From: Chthonomonadaceae bacterium | GTDB lineage: Bacteria > Armatimonadota > Chthonomonadetes > Chthonomonadales > Chthonomonadaceae | Assembly (NCBI GenBank): GCA_027450145.1 | Contig: DAIDKH010000047.1 | Coordinates: 1 to 33,158, forward strand | Length of the DNA stretch: 33,158 nucleotides | Direction of reading: 5' to 3' | Shown here: positions 7,506 through 15,378 of the stretch, one piece after another | Numbering within the stretch: position 1 is the stretch's first letter | Layout: every line of letters begins with the position of its first letter | Position numbers and translations under genes: made by a program | The notes under the pieces: model-generated | Told to the model about the DNA's origin: nothing | The model's database searches: none | The model's input: only the letters and a program-made list of their open reading frames with translations

Positions 7506-8366
7506 ATGTGGTGTCAAAAGGATATTACGTCGCAATTAAACGCTTTGGGTGTTAGGCAGGGCGACAGTCTGTTAGTTATCAGTTCTCTTCGTGCCGTAGG
7601 TGAAACCGTTTGTGGCGCATCAGGTGTGTTGAGTTCACTATTGGAGGCAGTTGGACCCAATGGCAACCTTCTGTTTCCGGCGTTTACCCTGAGTAATGTT
7701 CTGCCAGTGACCGAGACCGGAGAGGTGTTCTGTTCCGAGGATGAACGTCTGGCCTCAGCATTAATGACCCCATTTGAGCCAGAATCGACACCTGTAGATA
7801 CCAATCTTATAGGCATATTGCCTGAAATCGCCAGGAAACATCCTGATGCTTACCGTTCATCGCATCCACTTTTTTCATTCACTGCACTAGGAGAGGACGC
7901 GCATTTCTTCGTTCGTGCCACTCCTCATCACTACCCATTTGGTTCAGAATCACCGCTTGCCAGGCTATTCCAAAAGGACGGGAGTGTGATCTTACTAGGC
8001 ACAGACTACAGTGCAAATATTGCTCTGCACCTTGCCGAGATCTGGGCCGAGACACCATACACTCGAAGGTCATTACTGTACCGCACAGCAGATAAAAGAA
8101 CATGTGAAATGATGGGCGTACCTGGCTGTCGAGCTGGCTTTGGACGCCTCGAACCTTTGATGAACCAGAGCCGCTTGCAGCGAATAGGTACAGTGGGCAG
8201 CGCCAAATGCCGACTGTTTTCAATGCGTATGGCGATATCACTTGCAACAACGTACCTTGGTGGCGAGCCTAGCGGTCTACTCTGTCGCAACCCAGAATGT
8301 TCGCGGTGCACAACGGCGCGCAAATTATGTGGCTCACAGGATTCATCACCAACAGATACGCAGTGA
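7506..8366 (+). CDS. AAC(3) family N-acetyltransferase
   Basis: A 286-residue member of the acetyl-CoA-dependent antibiotic N-acetyltransferase family (PF02522-type). Visible blocks are SSLRAVGETVCGASGVLSSL near residue 27, GPNGNLLFPAFTLSN, RSSHPLFSFTALG, YPFGSESPLARL, GSVILLGTDYSANIALHLAE and the cysteine-bearing end CRNPECSRC. The His that usually precedes SSLRA-like motifs is Ile here, and the Thr usually found in the 'NT.LH.aE' motif is also Ile. True members acetylate the 3-amino group of aminoglycosides, but many chromosomal homologues have other or unknown substrates. With these substitutions and a sugar dehydrogenase divergently adjacent, I would not call it a resistance gene. It starts with ATG after AGGAG about 8 bases upstream. 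Confidence 0.85.
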   Translation: MWCQKDITSQLNALGVRQGDSLLVISSLRAVGETVCGASGVLSSLLEAVGPNGNLLFPAFTLSNVLPVTETGEVFCSEDERLASALMTPFEPESTPVDTNLIGILPEIARKHPDAYRSSHPLFSFTALGEDAHFFVRATPHHYPFGSESPLARLFQKDGSVILLGTDYSANIALHLAEIWAETPYTRRSLLYRTADKRTCEMMGVPGCRAGFGRLEPLMNQSRLQRIGTVGSAKCRLFSMRMAISLATTYLGGEPSGLLCRNPECSRCTTARKLCGSQDSSPTDTQ

Positions 8367-8486
8367 TGCCATTGGCAGTGCGCTGTGTTACTTCGTGAGA
8401 TTGCGCGGACAGATCATGGTTACAAATATGTCATCACGAACCGCGTAGTAGCCGCGACACTCACCCGCAGTAACCACCCTGTAAGG

Positions 8487-8492
8487 TATAAT
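8487..8492 (+). promoter_or_regulatory. -10 box upstream of zinc-ribbon gene
   Basis: TATAAT in the context TAAGGTATAATTTATC, about 40 bases before the ATG at 8533. No good -35 is seen at the expected distance. The 166-base gap after the acetyltransferase gene holds nothing else I can identify. Confidence 0.4.
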
Positions 8493-8532
8493 TTATCATT
8501 GAATTTAACCCTACGCACTCGGGAGTTCTGCA

Positions 8533-9198
8533 ATGAAGTGTCGGCATTGCGGAGTAAAAAACCCTCGAAAGTCCGTGAACTGTCCTTCCTGCGGACTTCC
8601 GCAGATTAGCAATCGACAGTACTTGCGTCATGCCGGCGATGCTACGGGCAATCTGTGTCGCATTTGCGGCGTCTCGCTTCCTGGCGCTTCCTTATGTCCT
8701 AACTGCGGCATTCCTTTTGGTATGGTGCTCGATATACGCGATAGCACTCTATCTTCGCTAATTAATGCCAACACAGCCAATGTACAGGTAAGGCAGCCGC
8801 TTAACGTAGAGAGCATACCAGAAGGTGTATCGAATGGCTGGCGATTCAGCTCCTTCGTATTAACAGCCTTCTTTACAGCTGTTCATAAGCTCTGGTGGTA
8901 CTGGGTCTATTGCTTGCTTCTGGGCGCCGTGTGGCTTGTTGCGTTTACGCTTCGCACCGCCAATCCACAGTGGACTGTTGGTGGAGAGTTTTTAGATGTA
9001 AGTACGCTTATAACGGCATTATTATGGCTGACACTTAAGGTGTTAACTGCGCGTGATGCAGGACGGCTTGCCTGGAAATCCGGCCGGTATCGTGATACAG
9101 ACCGGTTTGCGAGTACTCGCACGAAGTGGTTCCGAGCGGCCATCCTATACGTCGCCGTATTAGCTGTTTGCTCCGCGTTGGCTATTCTAGTTCATTAG
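8533..9198 (+). CDS. Double zinc-ribbon membrane protein, unknown function
   Basis: A 221-residue protein with two N-terminal zinc ribbons: Cys3/Cys6 with Cys17/Cys20, and Cys42/Cys45 with Cys55/Cys58, each CxxC...CPxCG. A linker follows, then three probable membrane segments at roughly residues 117-140, 150-170 and 200-220. Ribbon-plus-membrane proteins of this kind are common and mostly uncharacterised; they are thought to bind zinc and mediate protein contacts. Upstream is a -10 box at 8487, and GGAG lies about 9 bases before the ATG. It precedes the aminotransferase by 104 bases. I recognise the architecture but no specific family. Confidence 0.7.
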   Translation: MKCRHCGVKNPRKSVNCPSCGLPQISNRQYLRHAGDATGNLCRICGVSLPGASLCPNCGIPFGMVLDIRDSTLSSLINANTANVQVRQPLNVESIPEGVSNGWRFSSFVLTAFFTAVHKLWWYWVYCLLLGAVWLVAFTLRTANPQWTVGGEFLDVSTLITALLWLTLKVLTARDAGRLAWKSGRYRDTDRFASTRTKWFRAAILYVAVLAVCSALAILVH

Positions 9199-9302
9199 GC
9201 TGATCTTGCAGCCAACGACCCGATTTGAAGGCGGATATATAGTGAGCTGGCAGGATCAAACAACCTGCTGCCGATGGGATTGAGAGAAAGGATATCGTAA
9301 TC

Positions 9303-10499
9303 ATGGCAATTTCACAACGAGCGCGCAATGCAGCCCCCTCGCCCACGCTTGCAATAACTGCGAGAGTAAAAGCCCTGAAGGCTGCTGGACGTGATGTCAT
9401 TGGATTTGGTGCCGGTGAACCAGATTTTGACACTCCAGATCATATTAAACAGGCTGCTATCGACGCCCTTAACGCCGGATACACAAAATACACTCCGAGT
9501 TCTGGTGATGTAGACCTGAAAGCGGCAATCGCGGCAAAGCTCAGTCGTGATAATGGTCTTCAATACAAACCATCGCAAATTATTGTGTCATGCGGCGCCA
9601 AGCACTCACTATATAATATCTTTCAGGCGATGCTGGACGATGGCGACGAGGTCATCGTATCGGCTCCTTATTGGGTAAGTTATCCTGAAATGGTTAAGCT
9701 CGCTGGAGGAAAACCGGTTATAGTGGAAACAAATGCAGCCGATAACTTTGTCCCAACACGAGAAGCTTTGCGTGCAGCAATTACCCCCAGAACCCGAGCG
9801 GTCATATTGAATTCTCCCTCCAATCCTACTGGCGGAGTCGCCTCAAGGCAGCAAGTAAAGGACATTGCCGCACTTTGCATACAGCACGATTTGTACCTAG
9901 TAAGCGATGAGATCTACGAGAAGCTGGTTTATGATGGCAATGAACACGTCAGTGCTGCAGCCTTAGGCGACGAAATATTCCGACGGACGATCACAGTGAA
10001 TGGCTGCTCGAAGGCCTACTCCATGACCGGATGGCGAATTGGGTACGCAGCAGCTGCGGATGAAGAGCTGATCGCTGCCATGGGACGCATTCAGGATCAA
10101 TCGACCTCTAATCCCACATCGATTGCACAGAAGGCCGCGGTTGCAGCACTCAATAAGAACCCTGAGGTCGTCGAGCAGATGCGGGTGCATTTTGAGCGAC
10201 GCCGTAATTCCATCGTCGCGCTTCTCAACGCAATACCCGGAGTGTCGTGCTCTATGCCTGGCGGTGCATTCTACGTCTTTCCTAATGTCGCCGAACTTTA
10301 CGGCAAACGGTTTGGCGAAACCGTGATTACGGGCAGTGACTCACTTGCAGACTATCTGCTCGATACTGCAAACGTGGCCGTAGTGCCGGGTTCTGGCTTC
10401 GGTGCAGACCAGTACATCAGGCTCTCCTACGCCACTTCGGAGGCGAACATATCGGCTGGCCTAGAACGCATTGCCACCGCAATCAAAAAATTGGAATAG
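9303..10499 (+). CDS. Pyridoxal phosphate-dependent aminotransferase, aspartate aminotransferase type
   Basis: A fold-type I class I aminotransferase of 398 residues, the usual length. PLP lysine is Lys237 in GCSKAYSMTGWRIGY. SPSNPTGG (171-178) supplies the cofactor Asn, SDEIYEKLVYDG (from 201) the Asp and Tyr, and Arg373 in YIRLSY binds the substrate alpha-carboxylate. The N-terminal GFGAGEPDFDTP block is typical of the Thermus-type (Igamma) aspartate/prephenate aminotransferases. The likely reaction is aspartate + 2-oxoglutarate to oxaloacetate + glutamate, possibly also prephenate; the exact specificity is inferred. AAAGGA lies upstream of the ATG. The stop is followed after one base by the rnc start, so the two are probably co-transcribed. 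Confidence 0.92.
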   Translation: MAISQRARNAAPSPTLAITARVKALKAAGRDVIGFGAGEPDFDTPDHIKQAAIDALNAGYTKYTPSSGDVDLKAAIAAKLSRDNGLQYKPSQIIVSCGAKHSLYNIFQAMLDDGDEVIVSAPYWVSYPEMVKLAGGKPVIVETNAADNFVPTREALRAAITPRTRAVILNSPSNPTGGVASRQQVKDIAALCIQHDLYLVSDEIYEKLVYDGNEHVSAAALGDEIFRRTITVNGCSKAYSMTGWRIGYAAAADEELIAAMGRIQDQSTSNPTSIAQKAAVAALNKNPEVVEQMRVHFERRRNSIVALLNAIPGVSCSMPGGAFYVFPNVAELYGKRFGETVITGSDSLADYLLDTANVAVVPGSGFGADQYIRLSYATSEANISAGLERIATAIKKLE

Positions 10500-10500
10500 A

Positions 10501-11220
10501 ATGCAACCATCCAACCTTGAGCTTCTAAAGGCAAGGCTCAACATACGTTTCAATAACGACGAGATGCTGCAGCGTGCATTAACCCACCGCTCGATGGAGT
10601 CCGAGTTTGGCATGCCAAGCAACGAGCGACTTGAGTTTTTAGGTGATGCCGTGGTGGGGCTGGTAGTAGGAGAGTGCTTCTACCAGCTCTGCCCCGAGGT
10701 TACCGAAGGCACACTAGCCAAATTGCGGGCATTTACTGTAAGCGAAGCCAGGTTGGCTGCTGCTGCGCGTGCATCTGGTATAGCCGAATTTGTTCTGCTG
10801 AGCCCCACAGTGGAACATTCGGGTGGGCGAACTCGAAATTCCATACTGTCCGACGCGTTTGAGGCCGTTATTGGCGCAGTTTACCTTGATCAAGGGCTGG
10901 CAGTCGCTAGTGTCCTTGTACGCCGACTACTTGAAAAGGCTATGGCAGAAGCCCAAAGCGACTCGCTTCGTGGAGACTATAAATCCGCGCTACAGGAACA
11001 AGTCCAGTCAACCTTTCAGGTGTTGCCACACTACGAAACCATCGACGAATCTGGAAAAGACCATGACAAAACATTTGTTGTGGAGGTCTATCTTCGGGGC
11101 GTGCCATTAGGAACAGGAACAGGCAAAAGCAAAAAGGAAGCAGAGCAGCTTGCTGCCCGTGCGGCAATAATAGCGCTCAACGACGCTAATTCCGTTTTGG
11201 AGATACCGGTTGACCTATGA
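10501..11220 (+). CDS. rnc: Ribonuclease III
   Basis: Cleaves double-stranded RNA, including rRNA precursors. The 239 residues show the RNase III signature NERLEFLGDAVVGL from residue 41, the second acidic motif DAFEAVIGAVYLDQG from 118 with catalytic Asp118 and Glu121, and a C-terminal double-stranded RNA-binding domain (about 163-236) containing GTGKSKKEAEQLAARAA. I use the ATG at 10501, one base after the aminotransferase stop. An in-frame TTG at 10471 would overlap that gene and add 10 residues without family support. The next gene may begin at a TTG overlapping the rnc stop. Confidence 0.96.
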   Translation: MQPSNLELLKARLNIRFNNDEMLQRALTHRSMESEFGMPSNERLEFLGDAVVGLVVGECFYQLCPEVTEGTLAKLRAFTVSEARLAAAARASGIAEFVLLSPTVEHSGGRTRNSILSDAFEAVIGAVYLDQGLAVASVLVRRLLEKAMAEAQSDSLRGDYKSALQEQVQSTFQVLPHYETIDESGKDHDKTFVVEVYLRGVPLGTGTGKSKKEAEQLAARAAIIALNDANSVLEIPVDL

Positions 11221-12058
11221 GCTTGCATTGCAACAGGTTTACGGACGATTGCTGCGATATGGTCTGATTGCATGTGACTACCTTCTGTTCAAAATGGTAA
11301 CTGTTGCACCGCTTCACTGCAATGGCGAGGCCCCATTGAGAAGCGACTTTGTGGAATGTGTTGCTACCGGCCTTGAGTCGCTGGGTGTTGGAATGTACCC
11401 TACTCCTTCTCTTGAGTTTACCGATGAACCAGTAGATCAGCAGGCATTTCCTCACGATGAGCTGTGGCAACAGTCCTTGTATACTCCTTGTGAACAATCC
11501 ACCCATGACTCTTGCTTGGGTACGTGTTATTACAGTCTCCCTGCCGGATGCCAAAGCTCCCGCATGCGTCGCTATAGTTGGCTTATGAACTGGTCGGGAT
11601 ATGCGTGTGCGTTTCCCGACAGGGTGGAAGCGTCCCTAAAAGACGTCGCGAATAGAACGGAGGCTGCACTCTGGCTGCAATCGTTGGCACTTGTGCGTAG
11701 AGATAGAGCAAACAACGCAATTCGAACTGCAGCGGATTTCCTGGCGGAAGGAGACACTGTGCAATGTACGCAGTGGTTGTACAATGCGGCGTGCCTGCAG
11801 CTACCAGCCAAAAGCGGCGCACAACGCAGTCTTCTTGACTCCTTGGAACAAACTCCCCGAGACCAGGTAGTGCATGAGCTCATTTACCTCGCTCGGTCAG
11901 CGCCCAGAGACATCCGGGCGCTTGCATGTGCTCGACTTCAGCTCTTCACATTCAGTACCAATGCCAAACGAACTCTCGCACAACTTCGGTGGGATTCATC
12001 AGCTAGGGTTCGCGCAGCCGCAAGTTTAAATCGCCCATCGATAAGCACTAATTGCTAG
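11210..12058 (+). CDS. Unrecognised protein with helical-repeat-like C-terminus
   Basis: A frame of 282 codons between rnc and the heptose kinase. The TTG at 11210 overlaps the rnc stop by 11 bases and has GGAG 7 bases upstream, so I prefer it. An ATG at 11294 (residue 29, MVTVAPLH) is an alternative without a ribosome site. The N-terminal half has scattered cysteines (about six between residues 92 and 132) and no recognisable motif. Residues about 145-280 are helical and Ala/Leu/Arg-rich, and end with RDIRALACARLQL and SSARVRAAASLN, which look like degenerate HEAT-type repeats. No catalytic motif is seen and I cannot name a function. Its place in a plus-strand run suggests co-transcription with rnc. 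Confidence 0.6.
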   Translation: MTYELALQQVYGRLLRYGLIACDYLLFKMVTVAPLHCNGEAPLRSDFVECVATGLESLGVGMYPTPSLEFTDEPVDQQAFPHDELWQQSLYTPCEQSTHDSCLGTCYYSLPAGCQSSRMRRYSWLMNWSGYACAFPDRVEASLKDVANRTEAALWLQSLALVRRDRANNAIRTAADFLAEGDTVQCTQWLYNAACLQLPAKSGAQRSLLDSLEQTPRDQVVHELIYLARSAPRDIRALACARLQLFTFSTNAKRTLAQLRWDSSARVRAAASLNRPSISTNC

Positions 12059-12109
12059 GCTTCTAACAACCCTGATCAGTAGCCGATCCGAGTAGGAGTT
12101 ATACACACA

Positions 12110-13105
12110 ATGGCACCACAGCGTACAGTTCACCACCTGGCCGATTTTTCGCAGATGCACATAACTGTGCTCGGCGATCTTATGGTGGATGAATATGTAA
12201 GAGGTATTGTGCGTCGCATATCACCAGAGGGGCCAGTGGTTGTGGTCGAGGTGCAGGCGGAAGACTGGCAGCCAGGCGGGGCAGCAAACGTAGCCGTCAA
12301 CGTTAAATCACTTGGCGCGAACACTGCGGTTATTGGCATTGTAGGCGATGATGAAATGGGGCAACGACTTCGTGATGGCCTGGAGCACCTTGGTGTTGGA
12401 ATTAGCGGGATTTTGAGTGAGAGTACAAGACCAACGACCAGAAAAACTCGCATAGTTGCGCACAACCAGCAGGTTGTTAGAGTAGACCGCGAAACGACTC
12501 AGGAACCAGGGCAGTTGTGTATCTCCACTATAAAACAGGCGGTACGAACTTCGCTAAGTAACACCAATGCGCTTCTAATTTCAGATTACCGCAAAGGGTG
12601 CATCACCCGCGATATGGCATACGAGGTAATGGAGAATTGCCGACAGGCTGGCACGCCCGTGTACGTTAATCCTAAGCCCGTTAGCGCCAGATGGTTTAAA
12701 GGGGCTGCCGCACTGTCGCTTAACCATAGCGAGGCCGAGGCACTCATCGGTATGCTACAGGAACCGGGGCCAGGCTTAGACCAACAGGGCGAAACACTTC
12801 GGCAGGAATTGGATGTAGATGCCCTGCTCATAACATTAGGCCCCTTGGGTTTAGCGTGTTGGACACAGGCGGAAGGGTACACATTCGTAGAAGCGCACAG
12901 AGTCGAGGTGTACGATGTGGCAGGCGCCGGTGATACGACGATGGCAGCTTTTGCACTTTCGTTAGCGGCTGGCGCTACAGTTCCACAAGCAGCTGTAGTA
13001 GCCAATTACGCTGGCGCATGCGCAGTGAGGAAAACGGGAGTTGCGGCGGTTACCTACTCGGAACTGGCCCGAGCTGTACGCGACGAAACACCATCAACGA
13101 ATTGA
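12110..13105 (+). CDS. rfaE1: D-glycero-beta-D-manno-heptose-7-phosphate kinase (RfaE1/HldE kinase domain), PfkB family
   Basis: A PfkB-family sugar kinase of 331 residues whose N-terminus matches the HldE kinase domain: LGDLMVDEYVRG, RRISPEGPVVVVEV and QPGGAANVAVNVKSLGA (GGAAN at 56-60). The C-terminal PfkB signature is DVAGAGDT at 269-276, with catalytic Asp275. HldE kinase phosphorylates heptose-7-phosphate to the 1,7-bisphosphate during ADP-heptose synthesis for lipopolysaccharide or S-layer glycans. Here only the kinase domain is present; the nucleotidyltransferase half is absent, as in organisms with separate RfaE1 and RfaE2. No other heptose genes are in the window, so the substrate is inferred. 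GGAG lies 11 bases before the ATG. Confidence 0.88.
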   Translation: MAPQRTVHHLADFSQMHITVLGDLMVDEYVRGIVRRISPEGPVVVVEVQAEDWQPGGAANVAVNVKSLGANTAVIGIVGDDEMGQRLRDGLEHLGVGISGILSESTRPTTRKTRIVAHNQQVVRVDRETTQEPGQLCISTIKQAVRTSLSNTNALLISDYRKGCITRDMAYEVMENCRQAGTPVYVNPKPVSARWFKGAAALSLNHSEAEALIGMLQEPGPGLDQQGETLRQELDVDALLITLGPLGLACWTQAEGYTFVEAHRVEVYDVAGAGDTTMAAFALSLAAGATVPQAAVVANYAGACAVRKTGVAAVTYSELARAVRDETPSTN

Positions 13106-13266
13106 CAGCAGAGCCTATTCAAAATGCGCACGAGGCTTGATATTCGTAACTTTGCAAGTAATACCAAACAACGTGATCTGAAAGCCTTAGACTATTTAAT
13201 TTTCTGCCCCATATGGGTCCCAAAGGGTGCCTAACTAATGTCACAGATTATATCTGAGCCCGGTAT

Positions 13267-13878
13267 ATGAAACGGCAAGTGCCACAGTATTCCGCGACGC
13301 TCAGGCGATACTTCCTGCAGTATACGCGGTACATGTTGGGCAGAAGTTTTCATGCTGTGAGCATTAGAAATGAGCGGCCCTCACCCATAACAACCGCTCG
13401 TCTGCCGCTACTGATTGCTATAAATCATTCTAGTTGGTGGGATCTTCTAGTGGCTGGATGGCTTGACAGTTATTTATTCGGTCGAGAGAGCTATGGCGTC
13501 ATGGATGCAACCCAGCTTGAAAGATATGCCCTATTTAAGCGCATGGGCGTCATCGGCGTAGATAGAAGCTCTATTTCCGGTGCGCAACGGTTTTTGACGA
13601 CCTGTAGGGAGCTTCTTGTCGACAGTGACAGAACCCTGTGGATAACTCCGCAGGGTGAAATATGCAGCAGCTACCGTCGGCCCATTCGCTTTCAACCGGG
13701 GCTCGCTCATATTGCCACGGCTATTCAAAGTTTCCAGTACTGCCATGCAGCCTTTCACTATGAGTTTGGTGACGAGCGCCTGCCCGAGGTATTTGTGCAG
13801 TTTTCACAGCCGTGTGCCGTCGAAATCCAAAGTCTCAGGACAGCAAAGCAGTGGTTGCGCTCCATGGAAAAGCGCTAG
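13267..13878 (+). CDS. PlsC-like lysophospholipid acyltransferase, frameshifted (N-terminal part)
   Basis: A membrane-associated acyltransferase of the PlsC superfamily. The HX4D catalytic motif is HSSWWD in NHSSWWD near residue 57, and ITPQGEI near residue 132 replaces the usual FPEGT acceptor-site motif. VIGVDRSS matches the intervening conserved block. The frame stops at 13878 after 203 codons. The C-terminal portion expected of this family continues in another frame from about 13869 (see next entry). Inserting one base in the AAAA run at 13868-13871 would join the two into about 268 residues. This is either a real frameshift mutation or a sequence error. No ribosome site is obvious before the ATG. 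The 161-base gap upstream holds no gene I can support. Confidence 0.8.
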   Translation: MKRQVPQYSATLRRYFLQYTRYMLGRSFHAVSIRNERPSPITTARLPLLIAINHSSWWDLLVAGWLDSYLFGRESYGVMDATQLERYALFKRMGVIGVDRSSISGAQRFLTTCRELLVDSDRTLWITPQGEICSSYRRPIRFQPGLAHIATAIQSFQYCHAAFHYEFGDERLPEVFVQFSQPCAVEIQSLRTAKQWLRSMEKR

Positions 13879-14072
13879 AGGATGACCTTAATGAACTACA
13901 AAGCGCGGTTCAGTTTCAACGTAACGAAGAGTTTACAACCCTAATTACAGGTGGCGGCGGTACGGTTGCGCTCTATGACCTGTACCGCAAAGCGCAAGCA
14001 CGCATTGCGGGCAGGCCATTTTACTCACTCCACGGTGACATTAAAACGCCGCCTTGGCGCAACCGTCGATAA
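13869..14072 (+). pseudogene. C-terminal fragment of the frameshifted acyltransferase
   Basis: In the frame shifted by one base from the upstream gene, codons from about 13869 read KALEDDLNELQSAV, then EEFTTLITGGGGTVALYDLYR and end at the TAA at 14070-14072. This matches the C-terminal tail typical of PlsC-like proteins with the TPQGEI motif: an 'ln-l---v' helix, a glycine-rich 'f--Ll-G-gG', then 'v-D-wrr'. It has no start of its own. It is separated by only 29 bases from the convergent foldase gene. Confidence 0.65.
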
Positions 14073-14101
14073 ACTCGCGCCCCCGATCCAATCATTGAGT
14101 T

Positions 14102-15154
14102 CTATCCGCCAACATTAAGTCGATACGCGGGATCAGCACTGATTATGCGTGCCTTTTTTGCAAATGCGATAAGTTGTCCCTGCACCCGCGGGCCGTTTAT
14201 CTCGTTACCCTTCAGTAACAGCGCATCCTGTTTGCAGAGAGTTTGCGCTTGAGCAAACGGAACTGTTATGGGGGCAGTTCGGCCGAGACACTTGATAATC
14301 CAGAGATGACCCGCACAATTAAACCCGCTTTTGACTGACCCCGGAGCCATGCTGAACATCAGCTTTTCCATACCAGGGTATTGCTGTGGACTTAGAGACC
14401 CAGGAACTATTAAGGGGAGCAGACCTCCGTTGGCTTTGCTGGTGTCCTCGCTGTACTGTTTAGCGACTGCCCCAAAATCTGCTCCATGGGCAAGTGCGTC
14501 TACGGCTGCTTTTAGTGCAGTTTTATTGGCGCACGCTATAACCTCGCATTGCACAGAAGCAGGCTTATAAAACAGTGCATGCGGCGTGCGAGGATCAGTG
14601 TTCCGTTTGTAAAATGCTGATACCTCAGCGTCGCTTACACTTACGCCCTGTGTCAATAAAGTCTGCATCCCCATTGATATGGCAAGCTGTTGGCGAAGGT
14701 CGTCAATTGTTTGGTGATTACCAGCCAACGCAGCGATGACCTTGGGATTATTCTTCTGTATTTCGGAGATCTTGTCGTCAATTTGTTGTGCGGTGGGCAT
14801 TACACCCTGTTGAGCAAGAAACTGCATCTTCAATGTATTATCTGTGAGCGACTGCGCAACCTGATTGCCAGCAGCCGCTGCCAACGCATGTTCAAATTGA
14901 GCGCGGGTTATGATCGCGTTGTTGATAAACGCGAATGGCTTTGGCCTCTTATCGCGCCAATGAGCCAATAAGCCGCCGATGACAACTCCCGCTAACAATG
15001 CAGCGGCAGCGACAGTCATGAGCGCAGCTTTGCGTGGTTTTGCAACCTGACCGCCTTTTGTCGAAGAAGTTGGCGCGTCTGCTGCCTTGCGAGCAGGTCT
15101 TGGGCGCCCCTCAACTGCGGATGATTCAGCGTCGAGGCTTTCCTGATTGGACAT
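14102..15154 (-). CDS. Membrane-anchored peptidyl-prolyl isomerase, parvulin/PrsA-SurA type
   Basis: A 350-residue protein with a 42-residue Ser/Ala/Lys-rich cytoplasmic N-terminus, one membrane anchor at about 43-65 and an extracytoplasmic remainder. After INNAIITRAQFEHAL, typical of the SurA_N-like region, comes a helical chaperone part. A parvulin rotamase domain lies at about 200-300: ADFGAVAKQYSEDTSKANGGLLPLIVPGSL is the conserved core, followed by PGSVKSGF and LWIIKC. Such proteins assist folding of exported or outer-membrane proteins. The mature part carries several cysteines, which could form disulfides. The start is fixed by GGGAGG about 10 bases before the ATG. No partner genes are adjacent. 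Confidence 0.85.
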   Translation of the reverse strand: MSNQESLDAESSAVEGRPRPARKAADAPTSSTKGGQVAKPRKAALMTVAAAALLAGVVIGGLLAHWRDKRPKPFAFINNAIITRAQFEHALAAAAGNQVAQSLTDNTLKMQFLAQQGVMPTAQQIDDKISEIQKNNPKVIAALAGNHQTIDDLRQQLAISMGMQTLLTQGVSVSDAEVSAFYKRNTDPRTPHALFYKPASVQCEVIACANKTALKAAVDALAHGADFGAVAKQYSEDTSKANGGLLPLIVPGSLSPQQYPGMEKLMFSMAPGSVKSGFNCAGHLWIIKCLGRTAPITVPFAQAQTLCKQDALLLKGNEINGPRVQGQLIAFAKKARIISADPAYRLNVGG

Positions 15155-15378
15155 TAATCTACAACCTCCCTAAGCTAGTGTGCTTAGCTACTACTCTGTT
15201 ACATTTTACTGCAAATATGATAGTTGGCGGTCAAAGCACTTATTTGTAGCTTACACTACTTTAAATAAATATTTGATCAACGCAATAATATACAGGATTG
15301 TTCCAAAGGTTCATCAACGAGTGGCCTGCCATTAGTCGCCAATACATCGTCTTGTTTTTTCTACTGGTTCATATCCAG

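Noticed and set aside
7506-8366. Calling the AAC(3)-family gene an aminoglycoside resistance gene
   Set aside because: Family membership alone does not show this, motif residues are changed, and no mobile element or resistance context is present.
13123-13233. 36-codon reading frame in the spacer before the acyltransferase
   Set aside because: No ribosome site, no recognisable composition or motif; short frames of this size are expected by chance.
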